Shown: positions 52,621 to 60,860, counted from the first letter of the stretch. The stretch: DNA of 64,000 nucleotides from Lacinutrix himadriensis (GCF_001418105.1 NZ_LIQI01000024.1:236591-300590), one strand, 5' to 3'. The notes: generated by a model not told the origin, from the letters alone. Program-made: numbers and translations.

Positions 52621-52965
52621 TTAGCTTTCTTCTTCTCCTACAGGCTCAGAAGCTGTTTTTATACTATTCCACTCTGGTTTGCTAGAATTTAAATAGGCAT
52701 AAATAGGTTTTTCATTTCTTACCATGTCTAAATAAATAGGCATGTCTTTAAAAGGTAAAAAGATTGCGCCAACTTTATTTGCAGGAATATAGGTTGGTTG
52801 TGGCACTTGACTTGTTTCATGCAAGAAATACATAATAAATCTGTGGTCACTACCATAACAAGTTATGTATCCTTGAATTTTTATACTAATATTTCCCCAA
52901 GTTGCGGCATTTTGATAGCCTAAAGCTGCTCTGTAGTAGTTTACTGTAAATTGTTTTGTTGCCAT
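52621..52965 (-). CDS. Small protein of unknown function (114 aa)
   Basis: No signal peptide or membrane segment, unlike nearly all other members of the regulon. It begins MATKQFTVNYYRAALGYQNA and is beta-rich with aromatic residues; an acidic tail (EPVGEEES) ends it. I do not recognise a family. It has a perfect regulon promoter 33 bases upstream, its own terminator, and lies beside the sigma gene across a divergent intergenic region, so it is a direct target and may be an effector or regulator. Confidence 0.7.
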   Translation of the reverse strand: MATKQFTVNYYRAALGYQNAATWGNISIKIQGYITCYGSDHRFIMYFLHETSQVPQPTYIPANKVGAIFLPFKDMPIYLDMVRNEKPIYAYLNSSKPEWNSIKTASEPVGEEES

Positions 52966-52997
52966 AATATTTATGATTTTATGATTAATAGTATGGT

Positions 52998-53026
52998 TTA
53001 ATGTAAACGGTATCTTAAGGTTAACA
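52998..53026 (-). promoter_or_regulatory. Sigma-regulon promoter (f), for the 114-aa gene
   Basis: Minus strand TGTTAACC (53026-53019), 15 bases, CATTAA (53003-52998); 33 bases to the ATG. Confidence 0.8.
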
Positions 53027-53109
53027 TATTTAAATAAAAAACAGTAAAAAGATATATGTGGTAGAAGATTAATAGGTTATGCCTAAAAAAAGTTAAATTA
53101 GCAGTAGCG

Positions 53110-53138
53110 TGTTAACCTTTTATACTTAGTTACATTAA
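53110..53138 (+). promoter_or_regulatory. Sigma-regulon promoter-like element (g) before the sigma gene
   Basis: Plus strand TGTTAACC (53110-53117), 15 bases, CATTAA (53133-53138), which ends on the base before the sigma gene's ATG. Match and spacing are perfect, but a start of transcription 5-8 bases after the -10 would be inside the gene. Confidence 0.7.
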
Positions 53139-53720
53139 ATGCATAGAGTTCAAAATAATATTACTATTGAAGATTTAAAGGAAGGTTCAGATTTGTTGTT
53201 TAAAAATATATACGAAGACAACAGAGACAAGTTTTTAAATTTTGCTAAAAAGTATAACTTATCTCAAGAGGATAATATAGACGTCTATCAAGATGCATAC
53301 ATTATTTTTTATAATAATGTCATGCAAGGCAAAGTACAAGAGTTTACTAGTAGCATTTCTACGTATTTATTTAGCATTGGTAAGTATTTGATTTTTGATA
53401 AAATGAAGAAAAACAATAAGACTATAAATCCAGATTTTGATTTGTCTATTGTTAGAGAAAAGGAAGAGCTTGTAGATCCAGAATTAGATTTGGAGCAAAA
53501 GGAACTAACCACAGAACAAATTTTATTAAAAAAGTATTTTGTTACTCTTGGAAAGAAATGTCAAGAACTTTTAACCTTATTTTATTATAGAGGTTTTACC
53601 ATTAAAGACATTATAGAAACTGGAAGTTACACGAGTGAAAATGTAGTGAAAAGCGCAAAATCCAGATGCATGAAAACCCTAAAAGAAAGAATTAATACAA
53701 AGAATAATAGCAATGGATAA
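53139..53720 (+). CDS. ECF-type RNA polymerase sigma factor
   Basis: 193 aa. Sigma-70 region 2 at about 20-90 (DLLFKNIYEDNRDKFLNFAKKYNLSQEDNIDVYQDAYIIFYNNVMQGK...ISTYLFSIGKYLIFDKMKKNN) and region 4 at about 130-190 (LLKKYFVTLGKKCQELLTLFYYRGFTIKDIIETGSYTSENVVKSAKSRCMKTLKERI), with a helix-turn-helix. Regions 1 and 3 are absent, so ECF (group 4). It overlaps the next gene by 8 bases, the usual sigma/anti-sigma coupling. It is the probable reader of the TGTTAACC-N15-YATTAA element found upstream of it and of its neighbours (inference). Confidence 0.93.
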   Translation: MHRVQNNITIEDLKEGSDLLFKNIYEDNRDKFLNFAKKYNLSQEDNIDVYQDAYIIFYNNVMQGKVQEFTSSISTYLFSIGKYLIFDKMKKNNKTINPDFDLSIVREKEELVDPELDLEQKELTTEQILLKKYFVTLGKKCQELLTLFYYRGFTIKDIIETGSYTSENVVKSAKSRCMKTLKERINTKNNSNG

Positions 53721-54477
53721 TCAAGACCTACTATATCATTATTTTTCTAACAGCTTAACTGCTGCTCAGGAAAAGGTGTTTGAAGATTTATTAGAAAATG
53801 ATGCCGAATTTAAAGCACAGTTTTTATTTGAACAAAACTTAAAAGCAGTAATTGAAAGTAATGAAATAGATACTTTAAAAGCAAAACTTCAAGGTTTTGA
53901 AAAAGACTTGTCTGCAACACAAACTACCAGAATAGAACATTTTAATACCGAAAATACAAAACCGAATCCTACTATTTTTAATTATAAAAACTTTGCCATT
54001 GCTGCATCTATTGCATTGTTGATGGGATGGTTTGGTTATCATTCGTTTTTTGGTACCGATTATTCTAGTATGTATGATGCTAATTTTAGTGCTTACCCAA
54101 ATACCGTGTATACCATTACTCGAGGGGATACCGAAAATTCTCTAGAGCGTGAAGCTTTTGTAGCATACGAAAGTAAAGACTATAAAACTGCCATAGAAAA
54201 ATTTGATGCCATTCCTGCTGAAGCAACAAAAGAGTACTTCCGTTTTTATAAAGCGCAAGCATATTTAAATGTAGAAGACACTAAAAATGCAAAAGCCTTA
54301 TTTACAAAAGTAGTTACCGAAAATAAAAACTTTGTAGCAGAATCTACATGGTACTTGGCATTGATCTCTTTAAAAGAAGAAAATAAAACAGAAGCTAAAA
54401 AGCATCTGGAAAATCTAGTTGCTAATTTTGATTATAATAAAGAAAAAGCACAAACGCTTTTAAAAGAACTTCAATAG
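53713..54477 (+). CDS. Membrane-anchored anti-sigma-like protein with TPR domain
   Basis: 254 aa, starting 8 bases inside the sigma gene. Residues 1-90 are cytoplasmic and acidic/helical (DNQDLLYHYFSNSLTAAQEKVFEDLLENDAEFKAQFLFEQNLK), which fits an anti-sigma factor of a family without the zinc ZAS motif; one membrane helix (about 93-112, IAASIALLMGWFGYHSFF); then a periplasmic part with TPR-like helices (SLEREAFVAYESKDYKTAIEKFDAIPAEATKEYFRFYKAQAYLNVEDTKNAKALF). It probably holds the sigma factor at the membrane and releases it on an envelope signal (inference from family logic). Tandem repeats follow its stop. Confidence 0.82.
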   Translation: MDNQDLLYHYFSNSLTAAQEKVFEDLLENDAEFKAQFLFEQNLKAVIESNEIDTLKAKLQGFEKDLSATQTTRIEHFNTENTKPNPTIFNYKNFAIAASIALLMGWFGYHSFFGTDYSSMYDANFSAYPNTVYTITRGDTENSLEREAFVAYESKDYKTAIEKFDAIPAEATKEYFRFYKAQAYLNVEDTKNAKALFTKVVTENKNFVAESTWYLALISLKEENKTEAKKHLENLVANFDYNKEKAQTLLKELQ

Positions 54478-54770
54478 TTATGTCACTTCGAGGGCTTCCA
54501 GTTTTTTATTGGAATAGTATCGATAAATAGTTTTAAGAAATAGTTTAAAAAAATGTATTAGTTATGTCACTTCGAGGGCTTTCAATTTATTATTGGAATA
54601 GTATCGATAAATAGTTTTAAAAAAACGTATTAGTTATGTCACTTCGAGGGCTTTCAATTTTTTATTAGAATAATATCGAGAAATAGTTTTAAGAAATAGT
54701 TTTAAAAAAAACGTATTAGTTATGTCACTTCGAGTGATTTCAATTTTTTATTGGAATAGTATCGAGAAGT
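54477..54770 (+). repeat. Four tandem copies of a TTATGTCACTTCGAGGG repeat
   Basis: Copies start at about 54477, 54561, 54633 and 54719, spaced 84, 72 and 86 bases. Each begins GTTATGTCACTTCGAG, continues with a T-rich core (TTTTATTGGAATAGTATCGA) and ends ATAGTTTTAA. It is the dispersed GTCATTC-type repeat amplified in tandem, between the convergent anti-sigma and CHAT genes. Confidence 0.85.
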
Positions 54771-54787
54771 TGTACTAATAAATAGTT

Positions 54788-54839
54788 TCGATACATTTTG
54801 TTCGCTCTTTGTCATTCCGTACGAGATGCCGAATCCACA
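54788..54839 (+). repeat. Further dispersed repeat copy after the tandem array
   Basis: TTTGTCATTCCGTACGAGAT with GCCGAATCCACA (about 54809-54839), a relative of the copy at 2649, ending a few bases before the CHAT stop codon. Confidence 0.6.
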
Positions 54840-54843
54840 TTTT

Positions 54844-57606
54844 TTATATTCTTGAATTTCTACGTTTCCTAAGTATTCCTCCAATTAAAATAAAAACAAC
54901 GGTACCTAATAGATACCATATTAAATTACTACTAGAAGCTAAAGCAGCAGTATTTCCAGAAATTACAAATCCAGACCAATAATAAGGATGAACTAAAGCA
55001 TTCTGTTTATTGGTATTTAAAAAAGCGACTTGTGCTTTTTGTAAGGCAATGTCTTTGGTTTCTTGTTTAGATAAGTTTTTGTAAAAAGCATCCATAATAT
55101 GTAAAGCGGAAGCATCGTTAATTTTCCACAATGTACTAGAGATACTCGATGCGCCACTAAAGTAAAATCCGCGAGCTAGACTCATAAAACCTTCACCGCG
55201 TTTCAGGTTTCCAATACCACTTTCACAAGCGCTTAAAGTCACTAAATTGGTGTTCAGGTTTAAATTGTACAAATCACTTACATACAATAAATTGGTGTTT
55301 GTTGCATTTGGTTGAAAGGCTAAATAGGAGTATTCCGGAGTTTCATCATCTAAAATAGCGTGTGTTGCAAAATGAAGAATGCCGTATTTGCTGCTTTCTG
55401 TATTAAAATTCTCAAGGGTTGCTTGGTTGCTTGTTAATGTTTTTCCTTTAAAATAATGTAAAACGGAGGTAGCTTCCTCTATGTTATTTGGCAATGCTAA
55501 AAGTGTGGACGACGAAGCATTAAAACTAGGAGCAAAGGCAAGTGCCTCATTATTTATTCCTTCTTTTTCGGTAAGCTGTTTTAATAAAGTAGCAGAGTTC
55601 GCGTAGCTAATCGCATAGTCTTCTACCAAATATTTAGTGCGCTCTGAATTTGTATTTATGCTAGAAAACGGAATGTAATTCAGTAATCCATCCGCAACAA
55701 TAATTAGATTTTCTGCATTTCGGTTTGCCAAACTTGGTGCCACTAACTTTTTATATAACGTATATGTTTTGCTATTTAAGGTTTCTAAATCTGATTTCGG
55801 ATTATTAAGCATTTCATAGATGGTAATAATCTCGTTTTCTAAATCAGCATCCAGCTTATAATACTGCATGTCTTTCGTGTTTTTAGTAATCGAGATGGTA
55901 TAAATAGCGTTGTTTCCATAAAAATAAGAAAGCATTAGATCTTCCGGTTTTAACAGTGCTTGTACTTGAGAAACAGAAATTACTTGTGCGTTGTATTTTA
56001 AATCGTAATAGCTTTTGTAGTTGGTTTCAATGGCAGTTATAAGGTTTCGGTATTCCTTTTTTAATTGAAATAATACATCTTCTATTTTTTTGTTTTCCGA
56101 ATGATTTAATTGTTTTTCAATATGATTGATTTGCGATTTTAATACTTGTTCTTGCTCAATAATCTCCTTCGGAATATTAGCAAACGCCGTAGCTTTTGTA
56201 CTTAACAGTGCTTCTAGTAAAAGTGCGGATTTGCTTTTTTCGGAATAAAAGAAAGCATTGTCTATAAGCGAATCCTGTTTTGTATTTTGATATACATTGT
56301 AGGTCGCTTGCAAACCAGACTCGAAAACAGGAAAGGCTTCTTCCATTAAAAAGAGTTTATCGGTGTTATTTTTAAAACTAGGTTTTAATAAATCTAAGGT
56401 TTGTATCGCTTCCTGAACCGTTTCTAAACTTTCGGAAGGATTCGATAGTTCATTTAATATCTCTGCTTTGTTTTTTAATATTTTTAAAACTGCAGTCTGA
56501 TTAATAGTAGAAGGATTCGCGTTTGTAGAAAATTGCTCTAAAGCCAAATTGTAATTTTCTAAAGCTTTTTCGGGGCTGTTAAATTTGGAGTGTAACAAAC
56601 CTATTTTGTTATATGCTTCTGCAATATCATTATGTGCTTGATCTTGCCATTTTTGTTTTACAAGTTGTAACGCTATTCGGAGTTCCTTTTCAGCTTCCAG
56701 ATAATTGTTTTCAGCTTCTAATATTTTTGCTTTTGCTTCGTGAAATACAGACCATCTTGGATGATTCTCTGCTAGATTCTCTTTCATTATTTTTAGATAG
56801 TATGAAGCGCTATCTATTTGTGAAGTACTCAAATAATTTTCTAGTAAATGGTTTGCTTCTGTAATGATACTACTAGCGTTTCCGTTGTTAAGCAAGTTGT
56901 GTTCTAAAGATTTTTTGAAGTATGCATTAGATAAAGTATACTGTTCTTGACTTTTTAAAACTTCGGCAAGTAGGCTGTAGTTTCTGTTTATTTTATAAAG
57001 ATCGTCTGCTTTTTTAGTTTCTAAAATATGAATATTCTTGGTGTAGTATTCTTTTGCTAAATCATATTTGCCATCATTAAAATAGGTCTTTGCTATAAAA
57101 CTATAGGCGCTAGTTAATAGATCTATATTATATACATTCCATTCTTCTTCATTTAAAGCTTCAGTAGAAGTAATTATAGAAAGGAATGCTTCCCTTGATT
57201 TTTCATAATCGTTCAATAAATAATAATAGGTTCCTTTATCTAAATGGATGGTGTTTATATAATAAGACGGACTGTCAAATTTGTTTATTTCGTTTTTATT
57301 AAACCGAATAATAGAATCTAGTGTGTCTATATTGCTTTTCATTTTTCTTAAATTGTAAAAATGACCTGCCGATTTATTAGAAGAGCTAATACTTCCAATT
57401 AGAAATTCTATATCCTTATGTTCTTTTGCTAGTTTATTAACTTGATCGTAGTAATAATAGGTAGAGTCTTCATTTGTGTAGATAAATTGATTTGCTTTAA
57501 GAAATAAAGAATAAACCTTATCCATATAAATAGAATCATTTTTATTTTGGCTGATAGCATTATTTATAGCTAGAAATGAAAATAAAAGGAGTATTCGTTT
57601 TTTCAT
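54844..57606 (-). CDS. TPR-CHAT protease with C-terminal membrane anchor
   Basis: 920 aa. Signal-like N-terminus (MKKRILLLFSFLAINNAISQ), then about ten TPR-type repeats (for example YDLAKEYYTKNIHILETKK, EKALENYNLALEQFSTN), and a C-terminal CHAT domain: the His motif HFATHAILDDE (H749) and the Cys motif LVTLSACESGIGNLKRGEG (C794), then GARG-type and WKINDASA segments. A membrane helix (895-912) followed by RKRRNSRI ends it. CHAT domains are caspase-related cysteine proteases. The N-terminal signal and C-terminal anchor with basic tail suggest a periplasmic TPR-CHAT with its tail in the inner membrane (inference). Read as the second gene of a two-gene unit with 57668-58309. Confidence 0.88.
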   Translation of the reverse strand: MKKRILLLFSFLAINNAISQNKNDSIYMDKVYSLFLKANQFIYTNEDSTYYYYDQVNKLAKEHKDIEFLIGSISSSNKSAGHFYNLRKMKSNIDTLDSIIRFNKNEINKFDSPSYYINTIHLDKGTYYYLLNDYEKSREAFLSIITSTEALNEEEWNVYNIDLLTSAYSFIAKTYFNDGKYDLAKEYYTKNIHILETKKADDLYKINRNYSLLAEVLKSQEQYTLSNAYFKKSLEHNLLNNGNASSIITEANHLLENYLSTSQIDSASYYLKIMKENLAENHPRWSVFHEAKAKILEAENNYLEAEKELRIALQLVKQKWQDQAHNDIAEAYNKIGLLHSKFNSPEKALENYNLALEQFSTNANPSTINQTAVLKILKNKAEILNELSNPSESLETVQEAIQTLDLLKPSFKNNTDKLFLMEEAFPVFESGLQATYNVYQNTKQDSLIDNAFFYSEKSKSALLLEALLSTKATAFANIPKEIIEQEQVLKSQINHIEKQLNHSENKKIEDVLFQLKKEYRNLITAIETNYKSYYDLKYNAQVISVSQVQALLKPEDLMLSYFYGNNAIYTISITKNTKDMQYYKLDADLENEIITIYEMLNNPKSDLETLNSKTYTLYKKLVAPSLANRNAENLIIVADGLLNYIPFSSINTNSERTKYLVEDYAISYANSATLLKQLTEKEGINNEALAFAPSFNASSSTLLALPNNIEEATSVLHYFKGKTLTSNQATLENFNTESSKYGILHFATHAILDDETPEYSYLAFQPNATNTNLLYVSDLYNLNLNTNLVTLSACESGIGNLKRGEGFMSLARGFYFSGASSISSTLWKINDASALHIMDAFYKNLSKQETKDIALQKAQVAFLNTNKQNALVHPYYWSGFVISGNTAALASSSNLIWYLLGTVVFILIGGILRKRRNSRI

Positions 57607-57636
57607 AAAAAAGTCTTCAAAAATGAATTGAAGACT
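57606..57636 (-). terminator. Hairpin plus T-run just before the CHAT start codon (candidate attenuator)
   Basis: On the minus strand AGTCTTCAA (57636-57628), 7-base loop, TTGAAGACT (57620-57612), then TTTTTT and directly the CHAT ATG (57606). It has the form of an intrinsic terminator between the lipoprotein gene and the CHAT gene, without room for a normal ribosome-binding region outside it. Confidence 0.7.
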
Positions 57637-57667
57637 AATTTACAAATATTTAAAATAATATGTTTTG

Positions 57668-58309
57668 TTATAGGTTCACCAAGTTAGCCAATATAGAATA
57701 ACTTCCATTGGCGGTTACCACAGTTATCATTACTTCTCCTGTAAATTCATCTTCAGAAAAACCGAAGGATTGATACTTACCTAAACCATTGGTATTTTCT
57801 ATAGTATGGATTTGCGAATTAGCATTTGTATTTACCAACGTATTTTGGTTTGCAACAGAAGTAATATTTAAACTCAATATACCTGTTCCTGGTTGAAAAA
57901 TAATATTTCTAAAAGTGTTGAATTCTGTTAAACAAAGACATGGTGACGGAGCTGGTGGTACAGGAGGAATTCTTGGTGGAATTAAAAATGCATTTTCCGG
58001 ACTTATAATAGATTGAGATTCTTCGTTGTTATTCGCTATTGCTGCATTGGCTTGCGTAATACTCGCTTGCGCATCATTGTAACCAGGATCGCTATCCGGA
58101 ATTTGTTGCCATATAGCAATGTCTGCACTTAATCTGGTGTTTTCGGTTTCTAAATAGTATTTACGCAAGTCGCCTTCGTAAATGTAATTGGTAGCTGTAA
58201 ATTCTACTTGTTCTGGATCATTTTGCTGAAAAAAGTCATCTTCGTCACAACTAATATGTGTGAACATAATAACAGACAAGAGCACTAGTACTACATAACG
58301 TGTTTTCAT
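57668..58309 (-). CDS. Lipoprotein of unknown function upstream of CHAT
   Basis: 213 aa. Lipoprotein signal MKTRYVVLVLLSVIMFTHISC, cysteine 21. The mature part begins with an acidic DEDDFFQQND, has a Pro-rich middle (IPPRIPPVPPAPSPCLCL), and a beta-rich C-terminal domain (FNTFRNIIFQPGTGILSLNITSVANQN...GEVMITVVTANGSYSILANLVNL). I recognise no family. As the only gene sharing the CHAT transcript it may be its partner, substrate or anchor (inference). Confidence 0.75.
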   Translation of the reverse strand: MKTRYVVLVLLSVIMFTHISCDEDDFFQQNDPEQVEFTATNYIYEGDLRKYYLETENTRLSADIAIWQQIPDSDPGYNDAQASITQANAAIANNNEESQSIISPENAFLIPPRIPPVPPAPSPCLCLTEFNTFRNIIFQPGTGILSLNITSVANQNTLVNTNANSQIHTIENTNGLGKYQSFGFSEDEFTGEVMITVVTANGSYSILANLVNL

Positions 58310-58342
58310 AATTTAATGTTTTTTGGGTTACACTGTAGCTAG

Positions 58343-58371
58343 TTAATAGTAAGGAGATACTAAAGTTAACA
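58343..58371 (-). promoter_or_regulatory. Sigma-regulon promoter (i), for the lipoprotein-CHAT unit
   Basis: Minus strand TGTTAACT (58371-58364), 15 bases, TATTAA (58348-58343); 34 bases to the ATG. One base differs from TGTTAACC. Confidence 0.75.
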
Positions 58372-58424
58372 ATTTTTCAAAAAAAACAAAAAAAAACAGG
58401 TTATTTTCTGTAACTAATTGTCTG

Positions 58425-60860
58425 TTAGTTTATTTGGTATATAATAATCGTGTTGTTTTCACCTTTGGTTACAAACTCTAAGTTGTTGTCTTTGTCTAAA
58501 TTGTCTAGCGCGATTGCAGAGTTTCCATACACAGGGAAATTGTTTTGTAAAACACCATTACTATCATACAAATACACTTTTTGCGTTTGTAAGTCTGTGG
58601 TAGAAACGTAAATTTTATCGTTGATATAAAATAGTTTTGGTGTGTCATAATTACCAAAATCTAAATCTAACGTTTTACTTTTTATAGTTAACTTGTTTTC
58701 GGTTTGTGCAATTAGCGTCTTTGTTGTAGTTGCTAAATGGTGTTTTATACCAAGATTTAGGTTTTGTGTACTGTTGGTTCCACTGGTGTTAAAGCTAATC
58801 AATTTACCATCTTTGGTTGTAGTTGTGAATTTATTATAATATAGGTATAGTGCTTGATTAGAAAAGGCATATTTGCCTTTTGGTGTTACTCTTGTTTTAC
58901 CTACACGATCTACAATATATAGTTTGTTGTCTGTTTTAAACGTTAAGTAATCTTTTCTCCCAATTCTAAAATGTTGCGGTTGGTGATTAATCGTGCTTTC
59001 TGCAGCTTTAAATTTAAATCCCTTTACCGGTTTTCCTTTAGCATCATACATTAAAACATTTTTACCTTGTGTTACTAATAGTCGGTACTTTTTGTTATTG
59101 TCATAATCAAAAACCGAAAGCGGCTGCGTAATAGCATCGTTATACTTTAATGGAAAAGGAGCAACGTCTTTTCCGGTTCTATCTAAAACATAAACGCGGT
59201 TAGGAGTAGCAAATGCTAATTGGAGTCTGCCGTTTTTGTACATGTCTATTTGTTGTACTTCTCCTAAAACAGGACCTTGAAGTTGTTTTTTCCAAAGTAC
59301 TTTTCCTCTATTAGAAATAAGATAAATATGGTTGTTAATGTCTTGAACTATAATTTCCTTTTGCTTGGTGATGTGATTGGTTACCAATTGCGGATTGTTT
59401 ACCAAGTCTGCATCTAGTTTGATATTGTATAATTCGGTAACCGAGTTCTCTCTTGCTCGTGTCTTGTTCTTTTTTATGACTGCATTTACATGTGCGAAAT
59501 TGGTATCGTACACAAATTGTATAGCCGAAGTTTTATAATCGTCTAGTTTCAGATTTAGGGTTTCATTAAAATTTGTATTTATAATGTGCTTTAAAGCTGT
59601 AGGATTTGCAACCAGTAATAAAGACGAAGCATTGGTAAGATGCACTTTGGTACTTTGGTAGTATTCCTTTTCGCTATACGTAGTCTTGTTTTGGTAATTC
59701 GCAATAATGTTTTCTAAAGCTTCTTTGGTACTGGTGAAAACAAAAAAGTCATTTACATTGGCGTAATAATTCGCTTGGTTAAAAGTAATTAAAGGGGAGA
59801 ATGTATTGCGGAATAATCCCGATTCACTAAAACTATAAATATCAATCTGTCTGTAGGTTTCTACCAAATTCTGGTCGTTTAGTAATGCATCCTTTGTGGC
59901 AATAGCATCTAAAGAGTTTAATAGAATACTTTGGTTTTTTCCTTCATAAATAACACCAACTTCTACAATGTTATCAAAAAGCGTAGTGTCTGTTGTTAAA
60001 GAATCTGTAATTCGGAATTGTTTTAGATTTTCATTTAAAATTGAAAAATCTTTAAATGTAAAACTCATAAACCCATCGGCATTACTTGGAGCAATCGATG
60101 CAATGCTGTTTTCTTGAGCAATGGTGTTTTTAAAAATATTAATCAGGCTTTTTGTAGAGTCTGTTGCTTTGGTAATTCCGTTTAAAATAATAGCATCTTG
60201 GCTAATATCTGCATCTACAAGTGTGTAGTTTGTAAACGAAGCAAAAGAAATAGAATCATTAGTAAATACAGATTGTATTGGTTGTTTATGTTTGTTATTA
60301 ATAAGAATAGAAAACGGTTTTTTGGTATCGCTAGTTTTTAAAATGGTTTTTAAGTCTTCATCTTTATTCGTTGTAATAAGCGAAGTTTCAAGAATGTCTT
60401 TACTAGAGGAAGCTATAAAAACACTGTCTTTATAAGTATTGTAGATAATGTTTTTTTCTATTTGTGTTTTATTAATAGATATACTTTGATATAAATAGGC
60501 TTCCACACTAATGTTTTGCAAAGAGTCTACAGCAAACAAATCTGGTGTCTGTTTGGTGATAATAGTATATTGTAAACTGTCTTTTTCGTCATAATTAAAA
60601 CAAACTAAAAGCGGATTTGTAGTATTTAAGTATTTAAGATTCTCTAGTTTTTGACTTAGTGAAGTATATGTTTTGCTTTTTGATAGACTGCGGAGTAAAT
60701 CATTATTATCTAAATTGCTTTTTAAGCTTTCTAAATTGTTTACCTTAATAATTACCGAAGCATCTTCTGGAATATAATCGGTAGTATTTATATGTGTATT
60801 CTTTGTATTACAGCTAATAAGTAATAGACTAATAAGAAAAAGGTTCCAGATTTTTTTCAT
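58425..60860 (-). CDS. Large lipoprotein with propeller-like C-terminal half
   Basis: 811 aa from ATG 60860 (the frame extends seven codons further, before a good lipoprotein signal, LFLISLLLISCNT). The N-terminal half (NTTDYIPEDASVIIKVNNLESLKSNLDNNDLLRSL...) resembles the DUF3352 pattern of proteins with PxDA-type starts; the C-terminal half has repeated VxDxxNNHIYLISNRGKVLWKK / NRVYVLDRTGKDVAPFPLKY / NVLMYDAKGKPVKGF units, which look like blades of a beta-propeller. No enzyme site. It lies outside the sigma regulon by promoter evidence. rnhB follows on the same strand upstream after 158 bases. Confidence 0.75.
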   Translation of the reverse strand: MKKIWNLFLISLLLISCNTKNTHINTTDYIPEDASVIIKVNNLESLKSNLDNNDLLRSLSKSKTYTSLSQKLENLKYLNTTNPLLVCFNYDEKDSLQYTIITKQTPDLFAVDSLQNISVEAYLYQSISINKTQIEKNIIYNTYKDSVFIASSSKDILETSLITTNKDEDLKTILKTSDTKKPFSILINNKHKQPIQSVFTNDSISFASFTNYTLVDADISQDAIILNGITKATDSTKSLINIFKNTIAQENSIASIAPSNADGFMSFTFKDFSILNENLKQFRITDSLTTDTTLFDNIVEVGVIYEGKNQSILLNSLDAIATKDALLNDQNLVETYRQIDIYSFSESGLFRNTFSPLITFNQANYYANVNDFFVFTSTKEALENIIANYQNKTTYSEKEYYQSTKVHLTNASSLLLVANPTALKHIINTNFNETLNLKLDDYKTSAIQFVYDTNFAHVNAVIKKNKTRARENSVTELYNIKLDADLVNNPQLVTNHITKQKEIIVQDINNHIYLISNRGKVLWKKQLQGPVLGEVQQIDMYKNGRLQLAFATPNRVYVLDRTGKDVAPFPLKYNDAITQPLSVFDYDNNKKYRLLVTQGKNVLMYDAKGKPVKGFKFKAAESTINHQPQHFRIGRKDYLTFKTDNKLYIVDRVGKTRVTPKGKYAFSNQALYLYYNKFTTTTKDGKLISFNTSGTNSTQNLNLGIKHHLATTTKTLIAQTENKLTIKSKTLDLDFGNYDTPKLFYINDKIYVSTTDLQTQKVYLYDSNGVLQNNFPVYGNSAIALDNLDKDNNLEFVTKGENNTIIIYQIN

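Noticed and set aside
47758..58309. A type III-E CRISPR (gRAMP/TPR-CHAT) system
   Set aside because: There is no CRISPR array, no Cas7-like gRAMP and no Cas1; only a general TPR-CHAT and an ECF sigma factor, both frequent in Bacteroidetes.
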